From NCBI GenBank assembly GCA_003133345.1, contig PKXB01000163.1, positions 35,136-40,743 on the forward strand: a stretch of 5,608 nt of DNA, given 5' to 3'. Numbering within the stretch: position 1 is the stretch's first letter; the number at the start of each line of letters is the position of its first letter. Below, piece after piece: positions 1 through 5,063 of the stretch. This stretch comes from Hyphomicrobiales bacterium (GTDB taxonomy: Bacteria; Pseudomonadota; Alphaproteobacteria; Rhizobiales; Xanthobacteraceae). The notes under the pieces were generated by a model. That model did no database searches and was not told the origin of the DNA. It saw only the letters and a program-made list of their open reading frames with translations. The translations under genes and the position numbers were made by a program.

Positions 1-321
1 CTGGTGCCGGTGGCGCGCGTCGTGGTCGCGGAAGACAACGGCGCGCTCATCGGCTTTGTCACCGTCGATCCGGATACGATGTATCTCGATCAGCTCGTGG
101 TGGCGACCGAATATTGGGGCTCCGGCGTTGCGCTCATGTTGCTCGACGAGGCCAAGCGGCTGTCGCCGCAAGGCCTCGAGCTGCTGGTCAACAAGGACAA
201 CGCCCGCGCCATCCGCTTCTACGAGAAGCACGGCTTTGTTTATGCCGGCGAGGACAAGAACCCGGTCTCGGGCAAGCCGGTGAACCGGATGGCCTGGCGG
301 GCTATCTCCGCCTCACCGTGA
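1..321 (+). CDS. GNAT family N-acetyltransferase, C-terminal part (5' end outside window)
   Basis: The reading frame is open from base 1 and ends in TGA at 319-321, so the true start lies upstream; about 106 codons are visible. GNAT enzymes transfer an acetyl group from acetyl-CoA to an amine; the substrate cannot be read here. The visible part has the typical order: a beta strand pair (VVVAEDNGALIGFVTV), then LDQLVVATEYWGSGVALMLLDEAKRL, which matches the acetyl-CoA-binding motif A (the Q/R-x-x-G-x-G/A loop, here YWGSGVA) and its helix, then a strand (LELLVNKDN) and ARAIRFYEKHGFVYAG, the classic motif B. GNAT domains are usually about 140-170 residues, so only the N-terminal strand and helices are missing. 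The gene converges on the MFS gene and their ends overlap by 9 bp; no terminator is visible between them. Family is secure, substrate unknown. Confidence 0.88.
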   Translation: MVPVARVVVAEDNGALIGFVTVDPDTMYLDQLVVATEYWGSGVALMLLDEAKRLSPQGLELLVNKDNARAIRFYEKHGFVYAGEDKNPVSGKPVNRMAWRAISASP

Positions 322-1671
322 CGCGCCGGCCAACGATGCCGCCATGGCGGCGTCGAAGGTTTTTGAATCGACCTTGAGATAGGCGAGCTTTTCCTCGGCG
401 ATCACGACGGCCACAGCCACGCCCGGCACCTGACGCAGCTTTGCGGCGAGGCTCTCAGCGTCGCCGGCTTGGCCGTCGCTAATGGGGAGCAGCCGGGTCG
501 TCAGATAGCTTGGTTGCGCCATGGTAGCCGCCGCGAGCAGCCAGAGCAGCGCCAGCACAGCCGTCAGTGCAAAAACCCCGGCGGTGCCCCCCGTCTGGTT
601 CGCCCAGCCGCCAACAATGCCGCCGACGAAAATCCCGAAAAATTGCAAGCTCGAATATAGGCCCATCGCCGTACCCTTGGCATCGGGTGGCGCCACCTTG
701 GTGATGAGCGAGGGCAGGCTCGCCTCCATCACATTGAAACCTGAGAAGAAGAGGATGAGCGCGGCCAGCAGGGCATACAGATTGTGCGCGCCGAAGTAGA
801 GCATCACCTGGCTGACGACGAGCGCGGCAACCGCGCATACAAACACGCCCTTCATGCGACGATACTTCTCGGCCACGATGATCGCCGGCACCATCACGGC
901 AACCGAGACCAGCAGCACTGGCAGATAGATCATCCAATCATTATGGGTTGCGATGTCCAGCGTGCCGCGCAACAGGCCGGGCACCACCAGGAAGCTCGCC
1001 GTCAACATCGCATGCAGTGCAAATATCCCGATATCAAGTCGCAAGAGTTCGCCATTCCACAATACCGAACCGATCAATGCTGGCACCGCTTCGGCATCGC
1101 GATGGACGCGTATTTGGCGCGGACTAGGTACGACGAACTCGGTGATCGCGATGCCGGCAAGCGCCAGCCCCACCATCAGCCAGAAGATGCCCTGGACGCC
1201 GATGAATGTCGCGAGGATCGGGCCGGCCACCAGCGCGACCATGAAGGAGCCGCCGATAGTGATGCCGACCATGGCCATCGCCTTGGTGCGGTTCTCCTCG
1301 CTCGTCAGATCGGCCACCAGCGCCAGGATCACCGAGCCGACGGCGCCGGCGCCCTGCAGCACGCGGCCGACGATGACGCCGCCGATCGAGGTGGAGAGCG
1401 CCGCCACGGCGCTGCCGATCGCGAAAACGATCAGCCCCACGACGATCATCGGCTTGCGTCCAAACTTGTCGGACAGCAGACCAAACGGAATCTGCAAGAG
1501 CCCCTGACTCAGTCCGTAAATGCCGAGCGCCTCTCCGACCAGGTAGGGCGTCGAACCCGAAAGCTGCTCGGCATAGGCGGCAAACACCGGATAGATCATG
1601 AACAGGCCGAGCAGCCTGACCGAGAAGACGGCCGCGAGAGAGCTGGCAGCGCGGAATTCCTGTCTTCCCAT
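313..1671 (-). CDS. yajR: MFS efflux-type transporter, YajR-like, with C-terminal ferredoxin-like (YAM) domain
   Basis: A 452-residue inner-membrane protein of the major facilitator superfamily, probably a proton-driven drug or solute exporter; the substrate is unknown. Visible motifs: the MFS motif A loop [10 protein letters not shown] at about residues 64-73, RVLQGAGA at 103-110 (motif B-like, transmembrane helix 4), and the antiporter-type glycine/proline region MVALVAGPI around 144-152. A hydrophilic linker near 185-200 separates the two six-helix halves. After the last helix, near residue 390, comes a soluble tail of about 55 residues ([30 protein letters not shown]) that resembles the C-terminal YAM domain of E. 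coli YajR, which has 454 residues. I chose the ATG at 1671; it has GGGA about 9 nt upstream. A TTG at 1686 would add five residues (MGIDP) and cannot be excluded. The gene is monocistronic as seen and divergent from rpmE. Confidence 0.85.
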   Translation of the reverse strand: MGRQEFRAASSLAAVFSVRLLGLFMIYPVFAAYAEQLSGSTPYLVGEALGIYGLSQGLLQIPFGLLSDKFGRKPMIVVGLIVFAIGSAVAALSTSIGGVIVGRVLQGAGAVGSVILALVADLTSEENRTKAMAMVGITIGGSFMVALVAGPILATFIGVQGIFWLMVGLALAGIAITEFVVPSPRQIRVHRDAEAVPALIGSVLWNGELLRLDIGIFALHAMLTASFLVVPGLLRGTLDIATHNDWMIYLPVLLVSVAVMVPAIIVAEKYRRMKGVFVCAVAALVVSQVMLYFGAHNLYALLAALILFFSGFNVMEASLPSLITKVAPPDAKGTAMGLYSSLQFFGIFVGGIVGGWANQTGGTAGVFALTAVLALLWLLAAATMAQPSYLTTRLLPISDGQAGDAESLAAKLRQVPGVAVAVVIAEEKLAYLKVDSKTFDAAMAASLAGASR

Positions 1672-1840
1672 CGGATCTATTCCCAACCAAGCCGAAGGCT
1701 GCCGCCAGAATGGCGAGGCCGAAAGCTGTTCGCCAAGCTCAAGGCATTATTGTGAAAGGCCGCCGAGCATAGGGTCGACGGCCTGCGTAGAAGAGGCCGG
1801 ACAATGCCCTGCGGCCTTGATCCGGGTCAATTGCGGCGAC

Positions 1841-1869
1841 TTGCCGCTTTCGCTTCGGTCCTGTATAGA
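1841..1869 (+). promoter_or_regulatory. Predicted housekeeping promoter of rpmE
   Basis: TTGCCG (1841-1846) and TATAGA (1864-1869) are separated by exactly 17 bp; the -35 sits in the CTTG context common in alphaproteobacterial promoters. Transcription would start near 1876, giving a leader of about 45 nt before the rpmE ATG. No competing element of equal quality is seen in the 1687-1921 gap. Start site is inferred. Confidence 0.6.
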
Positions 1870-1891
1870 CCCGCCAAATTCAGCCCCTTTC

Positions 1892-1905
1892 GGCGCGCAG
1901 GCGCC
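1892..1905 (+). other. Small hairpin in the rpmE leader
   Basis: GGCGC-GCAG-GCGCC forms a perfect 5-bp GC-only stem with a 4-nt loop, ending 16 bases before the rpmE ATG and just upstream of a weak Shine-Dalgarno (GGA near 1910-1912). It lies inside the predicted leader and could affect ribosome access or mRNA stability. It could also be chance in GC-rich DNA. Confidence 0.3.
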
Positions 1906-1921
1906 CCACGGAACCGAACCG

Positions 1922-2170
1922 ATGAAACAAGACATCCATCCCGGCTACCACGCCATCAAGATTGTGATGACCGACGGCAGCGAATTCACCACCCGCTCGA
2001 CCTGGGGCAAGGAGGGCGATGTCATGCATCTCGACGTCGACCCGAAATCGCACCCGGCCTGGACCGGCGGCCAGCAGCATCTGCTCGATCGCGGTGGCCG
2101 GCTGTCGCGCTTCCAGAAGAAGTTCTCGGGCTTCCTGAAGGCCGACGACAAGAAGGCCGACAAGAAATAG
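1922..2170 (+). CDS. rpmE: 50S ribosomal protein L31, cysteine-free (C-minus) form
   Basis: An 82-residue component of the large ribosomal subunit that bridges to the small subunit head. It starts [20 protein letters not shown], with the L31 hallmarks KxDIHPxY at 2-9, RSTWGKEGD at 25-33, [14 protein letters not shown] at 36-49 and [11 protein letters not shown] at 58-68, followed by a lysine/aspartate-rich tail. There is no cysteine: the four zinc-ligand positions of the C-plus type (CSC and CSKC in E. coli L31) are occupied by M16, D18, D40 and S43, so this form should not bind zinc. The frame is open far upstream, but the ATG at 1922 begins exactly where L31 proteins begin, so the longer reading is rejected. 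It has its own promoter and is closed by the hairpin at 2193-2221. Divergent from the MFS gene and convergent with DUF3592. Confidence 0.96.
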   Translation: MKQDIHPGYHAIKIVMTDGSEFTTRSTWGKEGDVMHLDVDPKSHPAWTGGQQHLLDRGGRLSRFQKKFSGFLKADDKKADKK

Positions 2171-2192
2171 CGCGAGGGTTGCACTCGCAACG

Positions 2193-2221
2193 AAAAACCC
2201 CCGCGTCATGCGGGGGTTTTT
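2193..2221. terminator. Bidirectional intrinsic terminator between rpmE and the rcdA-DUF3592 operon
   Basis: A perfect 12-bp stem: AAAAACCCCCGC (2193-2204), loop GTCAT (2205-2209), GCGGGGGTTTTT (2210-2221). The T tract follows the GC stem on the plus strand, and the A tract gives the same arrangement on the minus strand. It lies 22 bp after the rpmE stop and 17 bp beyond the DUF3592 stop, so it can stop both converging transcripts. A weaker dyad just before it, GTTGC-ACTC-GCAAC (2178-2191), may add to the structure of the rpmE 3' end. Confidence 0.93.
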
Positions 2222-2238
2222 GTTTAAGCCGGCAAACG

Positions 2239-2724
2239 CTACGCCGTAATGCTCAGCATCACCACGGCAAGGGCCAGCACGATCGCCGCGAAGACGAACA
2301 AAACCCCGGTCCAAAATGTGATTGCGGGTGGTTTGGCGGTTCGATCAAGAACGGAATATTGCGGATTGGCCGGATCATAAGCGACCACTGTAGCTCCGAC
2401 GGCGTAATTGGCGGTTACGGCGCGCGCCGTCTTGTTGCTGACATTCTTTAAACGACTGAATTTGATGCGCGTGCCCGCATATTCCCGACCTGCCACCGTA
2501 TAGGTGTAATCGACCTTCGGCTCGCACCAACTGTTGCTGTCTTCGGAGCTGCCAGTCTCGACGATCTGGACCGAGCCAATTTGTCCGGTAACCGTCGGCC
2601 AAACGGCGCTCGCGCCGAATAGCCGGACATTTTCCCTATCGCCCTTCAGATACCACCCTGCAGCCGCAGCCAAGATCAACGCCATCGCCAGCAAGAACAG
2701 CCCAAAAACTATTTCCTGCGTCAC
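2239..2724 (-). CDS. DUF3592 domain membrane protein
   Basis: A 161-residue protein from a GTG at 2724. A transmembrane helix (about residues 4-24, IVFGLFLLAMALILAAAAGWYL) is followed by the DUF3592 region: WPTVTGQIGSV at 42-52, VDYTYTVAGREYAGTRIKF at 71-89, and ANYAVGATVVAYDPANPQYSVL at 105-126, the family signature. A second helix lies at about 136-157 (FWTGVLFVFAAIVLALAVVML). The single cysteine is in WCEPK near residue 67. The function of DUF3592 is unknown; the layout suggests a soluble beta-rich domain held between two membrane helices. The GTG follows the rcdA stop after one base (TAG-T-GTG), which suggests translational coupling. A TTG at 2745, with GAAGG 6 nt upstream, would add MGRKAFS and overlap rcdA by 20 bp; it is a real alternative start. 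It ends at the terminator shared with rpmE. Confidence 0.8.
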   Translation of the reverse strand: MTQEIVFGLFLLAMALILAAAAGWYLKGDRENVRLFGASAVWPTVTGQIGSVQIVETGSSEDSNSWCEPKVDYTYTVAGREYAGTRIKFSRLKNVSNKTARAVTANYAVGATVVAYDPANPQYSVLDRTAKPPAITFWTGVLFVFAAIVLALAVVMLSITA

Positions 2725-2725
2725 A

Positions 2726-3250
2726 CTAAACGCTTTCCGCCCCAAACGCCGCCTTCAGCAGGCCGAGCTGGCGCTCGACTGGATTGATCATCGCGGCCCG
2801 GTCGGGAGCGTCGTGATTGTGGATGCTGGCGTCGAGCCGGCGCACTTTGCCTTGCAGCTTGCGCGAACGCTCAATCAGCTCGCGCAGAACAGCGGGCAGC
2901 AATTCCAGATTATGCGGTTCGTGGAAGTCGGCGGCGGCGAGCTTGACCTTGCTCTTCTCCTTGTTGGCCTGGGCGAGCGACATCTCGCCTTCCTTCACCG
3001 CGCGATGCAGCAGCAGCCAGGAAGCAAGCTGCATCAGCCGCGTGGTCAGCCGCATGCTTTCGGTGGCGTAGGCGAGCGCGGCGGCGCGCTCGAGTTTCTT
3101 GGATTCCTGCCGGCCGGGACCGTCGAGATAGGTCGCGGTCTCCTCCACCAGCGCCATGCCGTCACGGAACAGATCGGCAAACACTTGCGAATTGGCAAGC
3201 CGCGCACCAAACGACACCGGCTGCAATTCGTTCACTGACTTTTCAGCCAT
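2726..3250 (-). CDS. rcdA: RcdA / DUF1465 family, regulator of CtrA degradation
   Basis: A 174-residue soluble protein. Hallmarks: FADLFRDGMALVEETATYLDGPGR at about 24-47, LERAAALAYATESMRLTTRLMQLASWLLLHRAV at 53-85, then EGEMSLAQA, and LLPAVLRELIERSRKLQGKVRRLD at 117-140. This is the mostly helical DUF1465 family. In Caulobacter crescentus the family member RcdA dimerises and acts as an adaptor in the CpdR-RcdA-PopA hierarchy that delivers CtrA and other substrates to ClpXP; the role here is inferred from that. The ATG at 3250 is chosen because GAGG lies 9 nt upstream (3263-3260); a GTG at 3265 would add five residues but lacks comparable support. The last part (145-174) looks flexible, as expected for the family. 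The upstream gap carries a CtrA-type box, a likely small RNA and several dyads. The gene is followed after one base by DUF3592. Confidence 0.9.
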   Translation of the reverse strand: MAEKSVNELQPVSFGARLANSQVFADLFRDGMALVEETATYLDGPGRQESKKLERAAALAYATESMRLTTRLMQLASWLLLHRAVKEGEMSLAQANKEKSKVKLAAADFHEPHNLELLPAVLRELIERSRKLQGKVRRLDASIHNHDAPDRAAMINPVERQLGLLKAAFGAESV

Positions 3251-3256
3251 AACGCT

Positions 3257-3263
3257 ACGCCTC
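3257..3263 (-). promoter_or_regulatory. rcdA ribosome binding site, complementary to the upstream RNA candidate
   Basis: On the minus strand GAGGCGT contains the Shine-Dalgarno GAGG, 9 nt before the ATG at 3250, and decides the start. The same seven bases pair perfectly with ACGCCTC in the unpaired segment of the putative small RNA at 3423-3520. Pairing there would cover the ribosome binding site. The match is seen in the sequence; any regulatory effect is inference. Confidence 0.6.
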
Positions 3264-3343
3264 ACCCATGCACCGGGACTGTTACGCGCCCCGTGTAAGG
3301 ATCAGCATCGCTCCCGCCGGGCCGCAATGTCCAGACCGCGATG

Positions 3344-3373
3344 CGCAAACTTTGCGACATAGTTGCCTGGCAA
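3344..3373. promoter_or_regulatory. Two tight dyads upstream of rcdA, possible protein-binding sites
   Basis: CGCAAA-C-TTTGCG (3344-3356) and TTGCC-T-GGCAA (3363-3373) are perfect inverted repeats with a single central base, six bases apart. A 1-nt centre cannot form an RNA loop of this size, so if functional they act as DNA sites. They lie 95-120 bp before the rcdA ATG and just downstream of the -10-like TATAGT. The binding factor is unknown. Confidence 0.35.
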
Positions 3374-3389
3374 GCTTAAGCGCGCGGCC

Positions 3390-3423
3390 ACTATAGCAGC
3401 CGCAACTGTCCCGGAATGGGACA
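3390..3423 (-). promoter_or_regulatory. Possible rcdA promoter: -10-like TATAGT with an inverted repeat over the -35 region
   Basis: On the minus strand TATAGT (3395-3390) is a good -10 hexamer, but no good -35 is present 17 bp upstream. That position is covered by a perfect inverted repeat, TGTCCC-GGAAT-GGGACA on the plus strand (3407-3423). A weak -35 beneath a dyad is what an activator-dependent or repressor-controlled promoter often looks like. Transcription would begin near 3384 and give a leader of about 130 nt. The repeat abuts the T tract of the terminator at 3423-3450, so a second RNA hairpin after that terminator is the alternative reading. Confidence 0.4.
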
Positions 3424-3450
3424 AAAAAGAGCCGCCGTCGCCGGCGGCTC
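3423..3450 (-). terminator. Strong intrinsic terminator on the minus strand, inside the rcdA-DUF1192 gap
   Basis: Reading the minus strand: GAGCCGCCG, loop GCGA, CGGCGGCTC, then TTTTTT. The stem is 9 bp and perfect and the T run (3428-3423) follows immediately. There is no T run on the other side, so it works only leftward. It lies 165 bp past the DUF1192 stop and 173 bp before rcdA. It separates the two genes into different transcripts and defines the 3' end of the small RNA candidate. Confidence 0.88.
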
Positions 3451-3520
3451 GAAGTTGATAACAGGGAGGCGTCAAACAGAGTGGACAGGAGCCACTCAAT
3501 GTCCAAGAAGATGGACGATC
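3423..3520 (-). ncRNA. Putative small RNA with anti-Shine-Dalgarno segment and intrinsic terminator
   Basis: No protein gene is credible here. Reading leftward there are consecutive hairpins: GATCA-TTACTC-TGATC (3532-3517, possibly part of the promoter instead), GTCCA-TCTTCT-TGGAC (3516-3501) and GAGTGG-CTCCTGT-CCACTC (3497-3479). Then follows an unpaired stretch of about 28 nt (3478-3451) containing GACGCCTCCCTG, and the terminator at 3450-3423. Stem-loops, an exposed CCTCCCT and a Rho-independent terminator are the build of many alphaproteobacterial trans-acting RNAs; from memory, the MmgR/alpha-r8 family has a UUUCCUCCCU core, but membership is not established. A CtrA-type box lies 20-35 bp upstream of the assumed start. 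The 5' end, near 3520, is a guess from promoter geometry: TTAACG (3555-3550), 17 bp, GATCAT (3532-3527). Alternative: the 3' UTR of DUF1192 or an attenuated leader of rcdA. Confidence 0.6.
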
Positions 3521-3540
3521 AGAGTAATGATCCAGAAGGC

Positions 3541-3555
3541 TTAACGACACGTTAA
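3541..3555. promoter_or_regulatory. CtrA-type binding site (TTAA-N7-TTAA)
   Basis: TTAA (3541-3544), seven bases CGACACG, TTAA (3552-3555): an exact match to the CtrA consensus spacing known from Caulobacter and rhizobia. The site is also a 17-bp palindrome, CTTAACG-ACA-CGTTAAG (3540-3556), so orientation cannot be read from it. It is 70 bp beyond the DUF1192 stop, just upstream of the small RNA candidate and 290 bp upstream of rcdA. By position its leftward target is the RNA, or rcdA through a long leader. A half site, CTTAAG, is at 3375-3380. Confidence 0.65.
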
Positions 3556-3614
3556 GAACTTCCGTCCAATGCCGGATTTTTTGTGTCGGCTCCGAACACG
3601 GGAACGGTGCAAGC

Positions 3615-3809
3615 CTACCGCTTGAAGAACTGGTCGGCGGCCGAGCGCGAGGCGCGCTTGCCCGCCATGTCGGCCTCCAGCCGCAAAATCTCGTCGTGCA
3701 TCAACTGCACGCGCGCGGCCAGCTCCTCCACCGAGAGCAGGCTCAGGTCTTGCCCGATCTCATGGGTGATCTTTTTCTTCGGCTTGTCGTCGTCGTCGAT
3801 CGCCGCCAT
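3615..3809 (-). CDS. DUF1192 family small protein
   Basis: A 64-residue protein from the ATG at 3809, preceded by a strong Shine-Dalgarno GGAGG 5 nt upstream (3819-3815). It starts MAAIDDDDKPKKK, an acidic then basic head, followed by THEIGQDLSLLSVEELAARVQLMHDEILRLEADMAGKRASRSAADQFFKR. The central part (about 22-50) is amphipathic and likely a short coiled coil; the C-terminal KRASRSAADQFFK is the conserved end of this alphaproteobacterial family. The function is unknown. A longer in-frame reading from a GTG at 3857 would run through the predicted promoter and is rejected. It is in the same orientation as rcdA but separated from it by a terminator, so probably a separate transcript. Confidence 0.88.
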   Translation of the reverse strand: MAAIDDDDKPKKKITHEIGQDLSLLSVEELAARVQLMHDEILRLEADMAGKRASRSAADQFFKR

Positions 3810-3828
3810 GCGCGCCTCCGCCAAGCAG

Positions 3829-3857
3829 AATTTAGCCGCAGCAAAGCGGGTTGTCAC
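3829..3857 (-). promoter_or_regulatory. Predicted promoter of the DUF1192 gene
   Basis: Minus strand: GTGACA (3857-3852), 17 bp, TAAATT (3834-3829). Five of six and four of six bases match the housekeeping consensus. The start would be near 3822, leaving a very short leader that contains the GGAGG ribosome binding site. The -35 overlaps that of the opposite promoter. Confidence 0.5.
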
Positions 3858-3879
3858 ATCGGCAAGGCCGACCTAGACA
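3851..3879 (+). promoter_or_regulatory. Predicted promoter of the quinone oxidoreductase gene
   Basis: Plus strand: TTGTCA (3851-3856), 17 bp, TAGACA (3874-3879). The -10 is weak. The spacer holds the inverted repeat TCGGC-AAG-GCCGA (3859-3871), a possible operator. The start would be near 3886, with a leader of about 25 nt carrying GAGG (3902-3905). Confidence 0.42.
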
Positions 3880-3910
3880 GGCGCCCTGCCCTTAGAGAAC
3901 CGAGGAACCC

Positions 3911-4906
3911 ATGACCGCACTTCCTACTCGCATGACGGCCATCGGCATCAAAGCCCCCGGCGGGCCGGAGATGCTGGTGCCGGAGCAACGCCCGGTTCCC
4001 ACGCCCGGCCACGCTGAGATCCTGGTGAAGGTGGCGGCCGCCGGCGTCAACCGGCCAGATGTAATGCAACGGCAGGGACTTTATCCGCCACCGGCCGGCG
4101 CGCCGGATATTCCGGGCCTCGAGATCGCCGGCGAGGTCGTGGCGCTCGGGCCGAACGTCAAGCGCTGGAAAACCGGCGACCGCGTGATGGCGCTGGTAGT
4201 CGGCGGCGGCTACGCCGAATATTGCCTCACGCATGAAAGCCACGCGCTGCCGGTGGGCGGACTGTCGATGGTGGAAGCGGCGGCGGTCCCGGAAACCTTC
4301 TTCACCGTCTGGCACAACATGGTGGAGCGCGGCGGCCTCAAAAGCGGCGAGAGCTTCCTGGTGCATGGCGGCTCGTCCGGCATCGGCACCACGGCGATCC
4401 AGCTCGCCAAGGCGCTCGGCGCGCGCGTGATCACCACCGCGGGCACGACGGAAAAATGCGCCGCCTGCCGCAAGCTCGGCGCCGACGTGGCCATTAACTA
4501 TAAAACCGATGACTTCGTCGCAGCCTGCAAGGCGGCCACCGGCGACAAGGGCGCCGACGTTATACTGGACATGGTCGGCGGCGATTACATCGCGCGCAAT
4601 TACGAAGCGGCCGCGGTGGAGGGGCGCATCGTGCAGATCGCATTCCAAGGCTCACCGAAGACGACGGTGGATTTCCGCCGCATCATGCTCAAGCGGTTGC
4701 ATCACACGGGTTCGACGCTGCGCTCGCGCTCGGTCGCCGACAAAGGGGCCATCGCGCGCGCGGTCGAAGACAATGCGCTGCCGATGATCGTCAAGGGCAA
4801 GGTCAAACCGGTGATCTACAAGACCTTCCCGCTCAAAGAGGCGGCCGCCGCCCATGCGCTGATGGAAACCAGTGCGCATATCGGCAAGATCGTGCTAACC
4901 CTTTGA
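3911..4906 (+). CDS. NAD(P)H quinone oxidoreductase, zinc-free MDR family (PIG3/QOR type)
   Basis: A 331-residue cytosolic enzyme of the medium-chain dehydrogenase/reductase superfamily that probably reduces quinones or related enones with NADPH. The N-terminal GroES-like domain (about 10-125) has VNRPDVMQRQGLYPPPAGAPDIPGLEIAGEV and GDRVMALVVGGGYAEY. The Rossmann part follows, with VPETFFTVWHNMV at 127-139, the cofactor loop HGGSSGIGTTAIQLAKALGA at 152-171, and GADVILDMVGGDY at 214-226. The C-terminal strands end with SAHIGKIVLTL. The cysteine and histidine ligands for the catalytic and structural zinc of alcohol dehydrogenases are absent, and the HGGSSGIG form is the PIG3 (TP53I3-like) subgroup signature. 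Length is normal for the family. The ATG at 3911 has GAGG 5 nt upstream; an in-frame ATG at 3932 is possible but has no better site. It is divergent from DUF1192, with 101 bp between them. Substrate not determinable. Confidence 0.93.
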   Translation: MTALPTRMTAIGIKAPGGPEMLVPEQRPVPTPGHAEILVKVAAAGVNRPDVMQRQGLYPPPAGAPDIPGLEIAGEVVALGPNVKRWKTGDRVMALVVGGGYAEYCLTHESHALPVGGLSMVEAAAVPETFFTVWHNMVERGGLKSGESFLVHGGSSGIGTTAIQLAKALGARVITTAGTTEKCAACRKLGADVAINYKTDDFVAACKAATGDKGADVILDMVGGDYIARNYEAAAVEGRIVQIAFQGSPKTTVDFRRIMLKRLHHTGSTLRSRSVADKGAIARAVEDNALPMIVKGKVKPVIYKTFPLKEAAAAHALMETSAHIGKIVLTL

Positions 4907-5063
4907 AAGCGCGGTCGATCTCTTGCCCGCCGGGAGCGGAGCCGATACTCCTGGCAGGTGCGCAAGGGGCGCCAGGCCGCGAAATCGGCGCAATGTCGAA
5001 GCAAAATCGGGCAGGGTGAATTTGCTTGCAGATTTTTACCGTCGGCGGAGCTGGATCAGCAGC
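4907..5063. other. Intergenic region between the oxidoreductase and the sensory gene
   Basis: It holds an imperfect hairpin with stem CCTGGC/GCCAGG (4950-4955 and 4971-4976) and a 15-nt loop, with no T run, so it is not a clear terminator. A TTGCCC at 4923-4928 has no convincing -10. The 5064 frame is open through part of this stretch; a GTG at 5016 is the alternative start for the next gene. Confidence 0.4.

Noticed and set aside
784..1755. 323-codon open frame on the plus strand opposite the MFS gene
   Set aside because: Its product is rich in H, D, R and Q with no domain pattern. It is the antisense shadow of a clear membrane protein in high-GC DNA.
1598..1921. Upstream extension of the rpmE frame (190-codon reading)
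   Set aside because: L31 homology begins exactly at the ATG at 1922; the extension crosses the promoter and the start of the MFS gene.
2534..3238. 234-codon plus-strand frame opposite rcdA
   Set aside because: Shadow of rcdA and DUF3592; it crosses both genes and has no family features.
3282..3550. Minus-strand frames of 74 and 82 codons in the rcdA-DUF1192 gap
   Set aside because: Both would be read through the strong terminator at 3423-3450, have poor starts, and their arginine run is just the terminator stem translated.
3570..3610. T run at about 3579-3584 with flanking complementarity, considered as a plus-strand terminator
   Set aside because: Only a 4-bp stem (TCCG/CGGA) precedes the T run, and no plus-strand gene ends here.
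3854..4648. 264-codon minus-strand frame opposite the quinone oxidoreductase
   Set aside because: Low-complexity A/G/R/H composition and no recognisable fold, opposite a well-conserved enzyme.
4950..4976. Hairpin after the oxidoreductase, considered as its terminator
   Set aside because: Short stem with a 15-nt loop and no T run; kept only as an intergenic stem.
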